Positions 1 to 6,629 are shown, counted from the stretch's first letter. The stretch is 12,090 nucleotides of DNA from Opitutaceae bacterium UBA2377 (GCA_002344205.1 DDSZ01000005.1:70225-82314), one strand, 5' to 3'. Numbers and translations are program-made. The notes: generated by a model not told the origin, from the letters alone.

Positions 1-1494
1 GACTCCGCGCTGCTTGGCATCCCGGACGATCGCCCTGGCCAGCGGATGCTCGGACTTCGCTTCCAAGGCGTAGGCGAGCTCCATGACCGCGTTTTCGCGG
101 CCGGGCGGGAAGCTCTCGTAACTCACCACGCTCAGCTCGCCGGTCGTCAGGGTGCCGGTTTTGTCGAGGGCGACCACGGTCACCTCGGCCAATTTCTCAA
201 TTGCCGCACCGCCCCGGAACAGCACGCCATGCCGCGCGCCCCAGGCAATCGCCGCGAGGATCGCCGAGGGAATCGACAGGACCAGCGCACAGGGGCTGGC
301 CACGACCATCAGCGTCATCGCCCGGTAAAAGGCCGAACGGACTTCCGGGGTGTTGTGGAAAGCGGGCAGGCCGAGCAACAGCCACCAGCCAAGAAACATC
401 ACCAGCGAGCCGCCGAGCACCGCGTAGGTGTAACGCGGGCCAAACCGGTCGGTGAAGCGCTGGCTCGGCGCCCGCAGTTTCTGCGCGCTGCGGATCAGGC
501 GGATGATTTTCTGCAGGGTGCTCTCCGCCGGCAGCCGGGTCACCCGGTAGTCCACCGCCCCCCAGAGATTCAACGTGCCGCTGAACACCCCTTCACCCGT
601 GTTTTTTTCCACCGGCACCGCCTCGCCGGTCAGCGTAGACTCGTCGCTCGCACTGCGTCCCGCCAGGACTTCCCCGTCGGCCGCGTAGGCCTCGCCCGGT
701 TTCACCCGCACGGTGTCGCCCACGTGGAGCTCGTCCACGTCCACCTCAACCTCTTCCCCCTCGGGTCCAAGCCGGATCGCCTTTTTCGGTGCCGAACGGA
801 GCAATGCGCTCACCTCACGGTTCGTGCGGTCCAGCGCAAATGCTTCCATCGCGCCCGACGCGGAGAACAGAAACAGCAGCAGCACCGCCTCACTCCAGGC
901 GCCGATCGCCATCGCGCCCGCGGCCACGGCGAGCATGAGGAAATGGATGTCGAGCTTCAGGGTGCGAAGATTCGGCCAGGCATCCTTGGCCGCATCCCAG
1001 CCGCCCGCCGCGATGCCCACGATATAAAGCCCCTGCGCCAACCAAGGCAGGCCGGGGCCAAAGGTTTCCACCGCATAGCCGCCGAGCCCGGCAACACCGC
1101 AGATGCCCGCCAGCCACGCCAGTTCCTTCCATTCCGGACCGCCATCGGTTGGCTCCGGCATGATCGCCGGCCACTCCAGTTCCCGCCAGTGCCAGAAGCG
1201 CTCGGCGGTCACGCAGGTGTCCCGGCTCAACTCGGTCGTGCCGTCCCGTTCCCGCAGGCTGAAACCCGGCGGGGGTCGCGAGGCATGGCGGCCGGCCGTT
1301 TGGGCCTCCACGGCGGCAATGGTCGCGGTCAGCCGCACCTGGAGCTCGTCCAGGTCCACGGTGCCGATGGTTGCAATCTCCACCTTCCGGGCCACGGGAT
1401 CGATCCGCACCGCGCTGACTGCCGGCTCGTCCCGCAGAAAGGCCGCCAGCTCACCGACCCAGTCGTGCGCTTCGCTGGCGGAAATTTCGTTCAT
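1..1494 (-). CDS. Heavy-metal P1B-type ATPase, SPC type (partial, C-terminus off the left edge)
   Basis: This is the N-terminal 498 residues of a membrane pump that exports or moves transition-metal cations using ATP. Translation from the ATG at 1494 shows a degenerate ferredoxin-like N-terminal region (about residues 1-65) without a CxxC metal site, hydrophobic segments at roughly 125-200, the actuator motif TGEAVP at 289-294, the membrane metal-site motif SPC at 400-402, the phosphorylation motif DKTGT with Asp444, and an HPLA motif near 487. SPC, rather than CPC, is typical of the P1B-4 group (Co2+, Fe2+ and related exporters), so the substrate is inferred from this motif only. The start is supported by GGAGGGG directly upstream, although the spacing is very short. 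The nucleotide-binding and hinge regions lie outside the window. The gene is divergent from the oxidoreductase at 1575. Family assignment is firm; the substrate is not. Confidence 0.93.
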   Translation of the reverse strand, partial: MNEISASEAHDWVGELAAFLRDEPAVSAVRIDPVARKVEIATIGTVDLDELQVRLTATIAAVEAQTAGRHASRPPPGFSLRERDGTTELSRDTCVTAERFWHWRELEWPAIMPEPTDGGPEWKELAWLAGICGVAGLGGYAVETFGPGLPWLAQGLYIVGIAAGGWDAAKDAWPNLRTLKLDIHFLMLAVAAGAMAIGAWSEAVLLLFLFSASGAMEAFALDRTNREVSALLRSAPKKAIRLGPEGEEVEVDVDELHVGDTVRVKPGEAYAADGEVLAGRSASDESTLTGEAVPVEKNTGEGVFSGTLNLWGAVDYRVTRLPAESTLQKIIRLIRSAQKLRAPSQRFTDRFGPRYTYAVLGGSLVMFLGWWLLLGLPAFHNTPEVRSAFYRAMTLMVVASPCALVLSIPSAILAAIAWGARHGVLFRGGAAIEKLAEVTVVALDKTGTLTTGELSVVSYESFPPGRENAVMELAYALEAKSEHPLARAIVRDAKQRGV

Positions 1495-1532
1495 CCCCTC
1501 CAGCGTGTGCGGCAATCGGCTTTCGGCAAATT

Positions 1533-1545
1533 CAATTGCCCGGCG
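1533..1545 (+). repeat. 13-bp motif CAATTGCCCGGCG, copy 1, upstream of the oxidoreductase
   Basis: The same 13 bases recur at 2890-2902. In both places exactly 29 bases separate the motif from the likely start codon of the next plus-strand gene (ATG 1575 and GTG 2932). The flanking AT-rich bases are also loosely similar. It could be part of a promoter or a shared operator. With two copies this may also be chance. Confidence 0.25.
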
Positions 1546-1574
1546 GCGCCCGCTCGGCTTCCTTGCCGTCCCGC

Positions 1575-2873
1575 ATGACGCGAAAACTGTCCGCCCTCAT
1601 TGTCGGCGCCGGCCACCGCGCCATGGTTTACGCCGGCTACGCGCTGCGGCATCCGGATGAGCTGGCCATCGTCGGCGTGGCGGATCCCTCGCCGCTGCGC
1701 CGGGCCGCGGCGGCCGCCCGTTTCAACCTGACACCCGCACAGTGCCACGAAAGTGCCGCCGCGCTGGCCGCCCTGCCCCGGCAGGCCGACTTTGTCATCA
1801 ACGGCACCATGGACCGCGACCACGTGCCGACCTCCCTGCCCTTGCTGGCCGCCGGCTACGATATCCTGCTGGAAAAGCCCTTTGCCACCACCGAGGACGA
1901 ATTGTGGCAACTGGCCCGGGCCGCGCGCCGCCATGGCCGCAAGATCAGCATCTGCCACGTGCTGCGCTACGCGCCGTTCTACGCCGCGATCCGGCAGGAG
2001 GTGATCCGCGGCACCATCGGCGATCTCCTCAACGTGCAGGCCGTGGAGCACGTCTCGTATCATCACATGGCGGTCGGCTTTGTCCGCGGCAAATGGAACC
2101 GCCAGGATCGCTGCGGCTCGTCCATGCTCATGTCCAAGTCCTGCCACGATCTCGATCTCATCGCGTGGATGAAGAGCGGCGTGCGCCCGGTGCAGGTATC
2201 AAGCGTCGGCGGCAACTTTCAATTTCGACCGGAGCAAGCCCCGCCCGGCGCCGGCACCCGTTGTCTGGTGGACTGCCCGATCGAGGCCGATTGCCTTTAT
2301 TCCGCCCGCAAGCACTACATCGACCACCCGGAACGCTGGGGCTTCTACGTCTGGGCCGGGCTCGAACATCTGCACAATCCCACGCTCGAGGACAAAATCG
2401 CCTCCCTTAAAGGCGACAATCCCTACGGTCGCTGCGTCTGGAAATGCGACAACGACGTCGTGGACCACCAGTCCGTTGCCATCGGTTTTGCCGACGGCTG
2501 CACGGCCACGCTCAACATGATCGGCGGCAGCGCCAAACCTTCGCGCTCGCTGCACCTCATCGGCACGCGCGGCGAAATTCAGGGTGTGTTTGAGGACTCA
2601 CGTTTCGTCATCCGCCATCTCGACCCGCGGCCGGGCCACGAGTATGCCGAACGCGTGGTTGACCTGAAAGTCGGCGGCGACATGACCGGTGCGCAGGGCG
2701 GACACGGCGGCGGCGATCTCCGCCTGATCGGTGACTTCGTGCGCACCCTGCGAGGGGAGACGCCCTCGATTTCATCCACCACGCTGGAAGACTCGCTCAG
2801 CGGCCACCTGATCGGGCTCGGCGCCGACCGCGCCCGGACCACGGGCTCCGTAGTAAGCATCGCGACGAATTGA
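1575..2873 (+). CDS. Gfo/Idh/MocA-family NAD(P)-dependent oxidoreductase with a cysteine cluster
   Basis: This is a 432-residue cytoplasmic dehydrogenase of the glucose-fructose oxidoreductase/inositol dehydrogenase type. The N-terminal Rossmann fold shows the dinucleotide motif GAGHR at residues 11-15 and an acidic residue in VADPS at the end of the second strand. The family's EKP motif, with the catalytic lysine, is at 100-102. The C-terminal half is the alpha/beta substrate domain. It carries Cys230, Cys234 and Cys240 (CLVDCPIEADC) and then Cys287 and Cys291 (CVWKC), followed by DNDVVDHQ at 292-299. These cysteines suggest a structural metal site; that is inference. The frame is open upstream to 1536, but the ATG at 1575 places the Rossmann fold at the usual distance from the N-terminus. 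No Shine-Dalgarno sequence is visible. The substrate, probably a sugar or polyol, cannot be told from the sequence. Confidence 0.92.
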   Translation: MTRKLSALIVGAGHRAMVYAGYALRHPDELAIVGVADPSPLRRAAAAARFNLTPAQCHESAAALAALPRQADFVINGTMDRDHVPTSLPLLAAGYDILLEKPFATTEDELWQLARAARRHGRKISICHVLRYAPFYAAIRQEVIRGTIGDLLNVQAVEHVSYHHMAVGFVRGKWNRQDRCGSSMLMSKSCHDLDLIAWMKSGVRPVQVSSVGGNFQFRPEQAPPGAGTRCLVDCPIEADCLYSARKHYIDHPERWGFYVWAGLEHLHNPTLEDKIASLKGDNPYGRCVWKCDNDVVDHQSVAIGFADGCTATLNMIGGSAKPSRSLHLIGTRGEIQGVFEDSRFVIRHLDPRPGHEYAERVVDLKVGGDMTGAQGGHGGGDLRLIGDFVRTLRGETPSISSTTLEDSLSGHLIGLGADRARTTGSVVSIATN

Positions 2874-2889
2874 AATTCTCGGGGATTTG

Positions 2890-2902
2890 CAATTGCCCGG
2901 CG
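2890..2902 (+). repeat. 13-bp motif CAATTGCCCGGCG, copy 2, upstream of the helicase
   Basis: This is an identical copy of the motif at 1533-1545. It lies between the oxidoreductase stop (2873) and the helicase, again 29 bases before the candidate start codon (GTG 2932). Its position gives weak support for that start and for a separate promoter for the helicase operon. Confidence 0.25.
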
Positions 2903-2931
2903 TGGACACAGCGCCTTGCGTGTGGCCGCCC

Positions 2932-5013
2932 GTGATCAGCCTGCGCGACGACAACGACTCCCTGCCTCCGGCTCCGGCCCCCAGCCATGCCCGGAAGTTT
3001 GCCGCCGCCCTCTTCGCGGAAGGCGGCTGGCTGCACGGCGGGTTGCAACTCGAGCACCGGCCCCAGCAGGAACAAATGGCCCGCGCCACCGCCGCCGCTT
3101 TCGACGCCGACGAGGTGCTCTTGTTTGAGGCCGGCACCGGCGTGGGCAAATCCCTCGCCTACCTGCTCCCTGGCATCATCCACGCCACGGATCAGTCCCG
3201 GCAGCTCATCGTTTCCACGCACACGATTTCCCTGCAGGAGCAAATCGAGTCCAAAGACCTTCCGATCTGCCGCCGGGTCTTTCGGTCGCAACCCGCGCTG
3301 GCGCCCTACGCCGACTTCAAAAGCGCCGTCCTCGTGGGCAAGGCCAACTACCTTTGCCCCACCCGGCTCGCCACCGCCCTGCGCGACAAGCAGGAACTCT
3401 TTGCCTCGCCCGAGCACAGCGAACTGCAGCGCATCGCCGACTGGGCCGCCACCAGCCGCGAGGGCCTGCGCCACGAGCTCAACCCGCCGCCCCTTCCCGA
3501 GGTCTGGGAATCCGTCAACGCCGACTCCTCCGCCTGCTCGCGCAAGCACTGCGATGGCGAACGCTGTTTTTACCAGCGCGCCCGCACGCGCGTGCGCGGC
3601 GCGCAGGTGATCATCGTCAACCATTCGCTCCTCTTCGCCCACATCAACGCCGGCGGCGCCCGGGAGAAAGGCGGCGCGCGCGGCATCCTTTTTCCCGACG
3701 ACTTCCTCGTCCTCGACGAAGCCCACACGGTGCCCGAGGTCGCCACCGATCATTTCGGCCTCCGCCTCAGCAGCTACGGCACGGACCGGATGCTGAAATA
3801 TCTCTTCAACCCCAAGACCCGCCGCGGTCTGCTCGCCAAGCATGCCGGGCCGGTCGAGCAGCAACTCGTGCTCGATGCGCTGGAGGCTTCGGAACAGTTC
3901 TTTGGCTTTCTGCGCGACCGGCTGCTGAACCAGCACCCGGTCGTCCGCGTGCGCAGCGAAGGCGCCTGCGAGCCCTGGCTCGACGAGCCGCTGCAAAAAC
4001 TCATCAAGGCCGTCGGCGCCCGGGCCGACAAACTCGAGGACGGCCAGCCCCGCGACGAATTGCTGGAACAGGGCACCCGGCTCAAAACCTACCAGGCCAG
4101 TTTGCGCCAGTGGCTGGCGGTCGGCGAGGCCGGCTCCGTTTACTGGCTGGAGCGCTCCGGCCGGCGGCAGACCATCGTGACCTTGCGCACCGCGCCGCTT
4201 GATATCGCCCCCTACATCCGCGAAGAGCTGCTCCAGCGCGGCACCTCGGTCGTCTTCGCCAGCGCCACCCTGGCCATGGGCGGCGATATCGCGCCGTTCC
4301 AAACCCGCATCGGCGCCGGACAGGCGCGGAGTGTCGTCGTGCAGTCGCCCTTCGATTTCGAGCGCAACATGCGCGTCTATGTCGCGGCGGATGTGCCGCT
4401 CCCGTCCCCCGGTGAGGCCAAACTGGCGATCGCCGCGCTCATTGATTACATCCGGTTTGCCATCAACCGCGTGCCCGGCGGCACGCTGGTGTTGTTCACG
4501 AGTTATCACGACATGCGGCAGGTGGCCGATGCCCTGGAGAGTGAAATCACGCGGGCGGGTCGGCCTTTCTTTTTGCATGGCAGCGACTTGTCCCGGGCGG
4601 AACTCACCCGCCGCCTGCAGGCCGCCGGCAACGGCGTGCTCTTCGGCACCGACAGTTTCTGGGCCGGCGTGGATGTGCCCGGGCCCGCGCTTTCACAGGT
4701 CATCATCACCCGGCTGCCTTTCGATCCGCCCACCCATCCGGTCGCGGAAGCCCGCAGCGAGTGGATCCGTGACCAAGGCGGCAATCCCTTCAACGATCTC
4801 ACCCTGCCGGACGCACTCATCAAATTCCGCCAAGGGGTCGGTCGGTTGATCCGCAGCGCGACCGACCGCGGCGTGATCACCATCCTCGACTCCCGGGTTT
4901 TGGCCAAAGCTTACGGTCGCCTGTTTCTGGGTTGCCTGCCTGTTGCAAAACATTCTCGACTGACCAAGGAGAATCGCGACACCCTCTTTGCTCCTTTTCC
5001 AGACCACGGCTAA
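2932..5013 (+). CDS. dinG: ATP-dependent DNA helicase, DinG/XPD-like, with iron-sulfur cluster cysteines
   Basis: This is a superfamily 2 helicase that should unwind DNA 5' to 3' in repair or in removing R-loops and other structures, as known for DinG and XPD. From the GTG start (693 residues) the motifs are AGTGVGKS (Walker A, 67-74), STHTISLQEQI (motif Ia), DEAH (262-265), SATL (motif III), GTDSFWAGVDVPG (motif V region) and QGVGRLIR (motif VI, from 634). Cys142, Cys202, Cys207 and Cys212 fall between Walker A and DEAH in the arrangement that binds a 4Fe-4S cluster in this family. There is no N-terminal exonuclease domain. The start is uncertain: the frame is open to TTG 2887, and TTG 2893 has GGGGA seven bases upstream. 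GTG 2932 gives the more protein-like N-terminus (ISLRDDND). It is followed after 18 bp by the phosphatase gene. Confidence 0.93.
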   Translation: MISLRDDNDSLPPAPAPSHARKFAAALFAEGGWLHGGLQLEHRPQQEQMARATAAAFDADEVLLFEAGTGVGKSLAYLLPGIIHATDQSRQLIVSTHTISLQEQIESKDLPICRRVFRSQPALAPYADFKSAVLVGKANYLCPTRLATALRDKQELFASPEHSELQRIADWAATSREGLRHELNPPPLPEVWESVNADSSACSRKHCDGERCFYQRARTRVRGAQVIIVNHSLLFAHINAGGAREKGGARGILFPDDFLVLDEAHTVPEVATDHFGLRLSSYGTDRMLKYLFNPKTRRGLLAKHAGPVEQQLVLDALEASEQFFGFLRDRLLNQHPVVRVRSEGACEPWLDEPLQKLIKAVGARADKLEDGQPRDELLEQGTRLKTYQASLRQWLAVGEAGSVYWLERSGRRQTIVTLRTAPLDIAPYIREELLQRGTSVVFASATLAMGGDIAPFQTRIGAGQARSVVVQSPFDFERNMRVYVAADVPLPSPGEAKLAIAALIDYIRFAINRVPGGTLVLFTSYHDMRQVADALESEITRAGRPFFLHGSDLSRAELTRRLQAAGNGVLFGTDSFWAGVDVPGPALSQVIITRLPFDPPTHPVAEARSEWIRDQGGNPFNDLTLPDALIKFRQGVGRLIRSATDRGVITILDSRVLAKAYGRLFLGCLPVAKHSRLTKENRDTLFAPFPDHG

Positions 5014-5031
5014 TTTTCGCCTCTTCCCCCC

Positions 5032-5757
5032 ATGATCAAATTTCGCTCCGCCGCCCTGACCGACATTGGCCGTGTGCGGAGTGAAAACGAGGACCGCTAC
5101 CTGCATGAGCCGGAAAAACTGTATTTCGGCGTGGCGGATGGCGTGGGCGGTCTTCCCGGCGGCGCCGAAGCCGCCCAAGCCACCCTCGAGCATATCGTTG
5201 CCGGGCTCGACGCCCACCGCACCGAGAGCGTGCCCGATCTCATCGAGGTCGTGCATCAGGCGAACGAGGCCGTGCTGCAGTTGGGCCACACCATCAATCC
5301 CGAGATGGGCATCGGCTCCACGCTTACTTTCGGTCTCATCAAGGGCGACCATCTGCACCTCGCCCATGTCGGCGATTCCCGCGCCTACCTCGTGCGCAAC
5401 GGTGAAATCCGGGCGCTCACCAACGACCACTCCGTCGAAAACGAAGCGCGTATGCGCCGGGCCCGTGGGGAGAAAATTTACTTTCACGAGGTCAACCGCA
5501 ACGCCCTCACCCGTTGCATGGGCCAGCCCACGCCGCCGGAGGTTGACCTGATATCCGAAGCCCTGCGGCCCGGCGACCATTTCCTGTTTTGCACCGATGG
5601 CATCACCCGGCTGGTGAGCGAAAAAGAGCTGGCCTCCATCGCCGTGAACTTCGATCAGCCGGAAGCCGCGCTGCGCGACATCATCGCCCTCGCCATTCGC
5701 CGCGGCGGCCCTGACAACGCCACCGGCGTGTTGGTCACAATCGACGCCCTGGAGTGA
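5032..5757 (+). CDS. PP2C-family serine/threonine protein phosphatase
   Basis: This is a 241-residue soluble metal-dependent phosphatase of the bacterial Stp/PrpC type, which removes phosphate from Ser/Thr residues. The conserved motifs are all in place: TDIGRVRSENEDR (10-22), ADGVGG with metal-binding Asp36 and Gly37, GST at 95-97, HVGDSRAYL with Asp115, TNDHS at 130-134, CTDGI with Asp189, and DN at 228-229 near the C-terminus. The length is typical for a single-domain PP2C, with no transmembrane segment or extra sensor domain. The ATG at 5032 is chosen because the NED motif then sits at its usual place; no Shine-Dalgarno sequence is seen. It lies 18 bp after the helicase gene and is followed almost at once by the small TPR gene. 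Such phosphatases usually reverse a Hanks-type kinase, but none is encoded in the window. Confidence 0.95.
   Translation: MIKFRSAALTDIGRVRSENEDRYLHEPEKLYFGVADGVGGLPGGAEAAQATLEHIVAGLDAHRTESVPDLIEVVHQANEAVLQLGHTINPEMGIGSTLTFGLIKGDHLHLAHVGDSRAYLVRNGEIRALTNDHSVENEARMRRARGEKIYFHEVNRNALTRCMGQPTPPEVDLISEALRPGDHFLFCTDGITRLVSEKELASIAVNFDQPEAALRDIIALAIRRGGPDNATGVLVTIDALE
5751..5754 (+). promoter_or_regulatory. Ribosome binding site for the small TPR gene
   Basis: GGAG lies five bases before ATG 5760, inside the last codons of the phosphatase gene. It favours ATG 5760 over the overlapping GTG at 5754. Confidence 0.5.
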
Positions 5758-5759
5758 AC

Positions 5760-6068
5760 ATGTCCGGCCGGGTGGAGCAGTTTGCCGGGCTGGTGGCCCA
5801 ACAGCCGGAAAACGGACTGTTCCGCTTCAGTCTCGCCCAAGCCCTGATCGCCGCCGGTCGCCCGGCCGACGCCGTGCCGCACCTCGAATTCTGCATCCAA
5901 CAAAAGGCGGACTGGATGCTGCCCCGCATCCTACTCGGCAAACATCTGCTCGCGACCGGCCAGCCCGCCGTGGCCAAGCCCATCCTGGAAGACGCCCTCC
6001 GCCTCGCGCTCACCCAAGACCATCAAGACCCCGCCGAAGAACTGCAGGCACTGTTGCACGCCATCTGA
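5760..6068 (+). CDS. Small TPR-like helical protein
   Basis: This is a 102-residue soluble protein. It shows two helix-turn-helix units that resemble tetratricopeptide repeats, at about residues 17-50 (LFRFSLAQALIAAGRPADAV) and 51-84 (PRILLGKHLLATGQPAVAK), with the small/large residue spacing of TPRs. TPR modules normally bind other proteins, so it may be an adaptor; no specific partner is known. There is no signal peptide or membrane segment. Its start lies two bases after the phosphatase stop, so translation is probably coupled. GTG 5754, which overlaps that stop, is an alternative start adding two residues. It is the last gene of the plus-strand operon and converges on the tRNA/GIY-YIG locus with only a few bases between. 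Confidence 0.8.
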   Translation: MSGRVEQFAGLVAQQPENGLFRFSLAQALIAAGRPADAVPHLEFCIQQKADWMLPRILLGKHLLATGQPAVAKPILEDALRLALTQDHQDPAEELQALLHAI

Positions 6069-6073
6069 ACCTA

Positions 6074-6136
6074 TCACGTAATGCCGGCCGGGGAACCCCG
6101 CAGGACATAAACCCAGCATTTGCCCTGGCTGCCCAT
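6074..6136 (-). pseudogene. Truncated, frameshifted start of a GIY-YIG nuclease gene
   Basis: This is a broken second copy of the first part of the gene at 6213-6479. It begins MGSQGKCWVYVLRGS, like the intact gene, and then loses one base where the intact copy has GGCGG. The frame shifts and ends at a TGA after 20 residues. Everything beyond the region corresponding to about residue 20 is missing. It follows the tRNA remnant at 6158-6216 in the same order as in the intact copy. Confidence 0.75.
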
Positions 6137-6191
6137 AAAATCAATTGCCGCCAAATTTGGTGCCAGAGGGCGGGATTGAACCGCCGACCAA
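6076..6191. repeat. Direct repeat, copy 1 (tRNA 3' half plus GIY-YIG gene start)
   Basis: About 116 bp is repeated at 6418-6534 in the same orientation. I see only two differences: one missing base near 6089-6092 and one substitution near 6123. The repeat spans the 3' half of a tRNA, the 21-bp spacer and the first codons of the GIY-YIG gene. The period is 342-343 bp. Confidence 0.9.
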
Positions 6192-6216
6192 CCCCGACAA
6201 GTCGGGGCTGCTCTAC
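6158..6216 (-). pseudogene. tRNA remnant with a palindrome replacing the anticodon arm
   Basis: On the minus strand the variable loop, T arm, 3' acceptor strand and CCA (6191 down to 6158) are identical to the tRNA at 6501-6575. Upstream of that, the anticodon arm is replaced by CCCCGACTTGTCGGGG (6192-6207). Before it, GTAGAGCAG of the D arm is retained (6208-6216). The 5' acceptor strand GCCAGAG is absent, so the acceptor stem cannot form and this should not be a working tRNA. The TAG stop codon of the GIY-YIG gene falls inside the retained D-arm piece. Confidence 0.75.
6192..6207. repeat. Perfect inverted repeat CCCCGAC-AA-GTCGGGG
   Basis: This is a 7-bp perfect stem around two central bases, inserted between the D-arm and variable-loop pieces of the tRNA remnant. 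It is not followed by a T-run on either strand, so an intrinsic terminator is unlikely. It may be a processing or insertion footprint. Confidence 0.7.
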
Positions 6217-6479
6217 GCTCCGGAACCTGTCAGCCAAGCGATAACCTTGGCAGGATTTTTCCAAGCCTTGAGCCGCTTCTCCTCTTTCAGCGCGGCCAAC
6301 CTGTCGGGATATTCCCGCGCTGCCACCAACTCGATCGTTTCACCAAGCCGGGCGGTCGTGTAAGTCTGTCCCGACCGGTGCTGCCGCAGACGGGCCTCCA
6401 GATCATTCGTTTGTCCGACGTAATGCCGGCCGGCGGAACCCCGCAGGACATAAACCCAGCATTTGTCCTGGCTGCCCAT
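6213..6479 (-). CDS. Small GIY-YIG nuclease-domain protein
   Basis: This is an 88-residue protein that is almost entirely one GIY-YIG domain of the small YhbQ/UPF0213-like type. The signature appears as VYVL at 9-12 and YVGQT at 20-24. The conserved arginine is in LEARLRQH (Arg30), and the acidic/basic helix REYPDRLAALKEEKRLK (55-71) carries the candidate catalytic glutamate (Glu66 or Glu67). The start ATG 6479 is 21 bp after the CCA end of the complete tRNA, so the two are probably on one transcript. The frame is open up to TTG 6497, right next to the tRNA. The gene ends inside the tRNA remnant. Family members are putative DNA nucleases whose cellular role is mostly unknown. The position between a whole tRNA and a partial tRNA suggests a mobile or homing-like history. 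Confidence 0.85.
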   Translation of the reverse strand: MGSQDKCWVYVLRGSAGRHYVGQTNDLEARLRQHRSGQTYTTARLGETIELVAAREYPDRLAALKEEKRLKAWKNPAKVIAWLTGSGA

Positions 6480-6534
6480 AAAATCAATTGCCGCCAAATT
6501 TGGTGCCAGAGGGCGGGATTGAACCGCCGACCAA
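6418..6534. repeat. Direct repeat, copy 2 (intact tRNA and GIY-YIG start)
   Basis: This is the intact member of the 116/117-bp direct repeat. It covers the first 20 or so codons of the GIY-YIG gene, the spacer and the 3' part of the complete tRNA. Confidence 0.9.
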
Positions 6535-6575
6535 GGGCTTATGAGTCCCCTGCTCTACCACTGAGCTACTCTGGC
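6501..6575 (-). tRNA. tRNA with CAT anticodon, probably tRNA-Met
   Basis: The minus strand folds into a full cloverleaf of 75 bases with encoded CCA. The acceptor stem is GCCAGAG/CTCTGGC, the D arm GCTC...GAGC, the anticodon loop CTCATAA, and the T arm GGCGG-TTCAATC-CCGCC. The anticodon is CAT. The anticodon stem has an A-G mismatch next to the loop and a G-T pair at its far end. It lacks the GGG/CCC anticodon stem of an initiator, so it is elongator Met, or less likely the CAT-reading Ile tRNA; the sequence alone does not separate these. The GIY-YIG gene follows directly. Confidence 0.93.
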
Positions 6576-6610
6576 GTCCGTGGAACGGCGTAGAAGCCAC
6601 AGTTTAATGC

Positions 6611-6629
6611 AAAAATCCACAAGATTTTT
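6611..6629 (-). terminator. AT-rich hairpin, possible terminator of the prepilin operon
   Basis: AAAAATC and GATTTTT form a 7-bp stem with a 5-base loop, about 50 bp past the end of the last prepilin-like gene and before the tRNA. The stem is AT-rich, so termination would be weak. In the rest of 6576-6678 I see no clear gene or promoter, though a promoter for the tRNA must lie there or further upstream. Confidence 0.3.

Noticed and set aside
46..1578. Open frame of 510 codons on the plus strand
   Set aside because: It lies opposite the P-type ATPase, whose motifs are all present on the minus strand; the translation is rich in Arg, His, Gly and Pro, as expected for antisense reading of GC-rich DNA.
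2797..4578. Open frame of 593 codons on the minus strand
   Set aside because: It is antisense to the helicase, which carries every expected motif; no recognisable domain is seen in the antisense product.
4693..5580. Open frame of 295 codons on the minus strand
   Set aside because: It crosses the end of the helicase and most of the phosphatase in antisense; both of those are certain genes.
6192..6207. The 16-bp palindrome as an intrinsic terminator of the GIY-YIG gene
   Set aside because: Neither strand has a T-run after the stem, and the stem would leave only a two-base loop if fully paired.
6158..6216. A second functional tRNA
   Set aside because: The 5' acceptor strand is missing and the anticodon arm is replaced by a palindrome, so no cloverleaf can form.
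6076..6534. CRISPR array
   Set aside because: There are only two repeat copies of about 116 bp, explained by the tRNA and the nuclease gene; no short regularly spaced repeats exist in the window.
6145..6593. Two short plus-strand open frames with EGGIEPPTNP and RAGLNRRPRAYESPALPLSYSG
   Set aside because: These are the familiar spurious peptides produced by reading tRNA genes backwards; here they come from the tRNA and its remnant.
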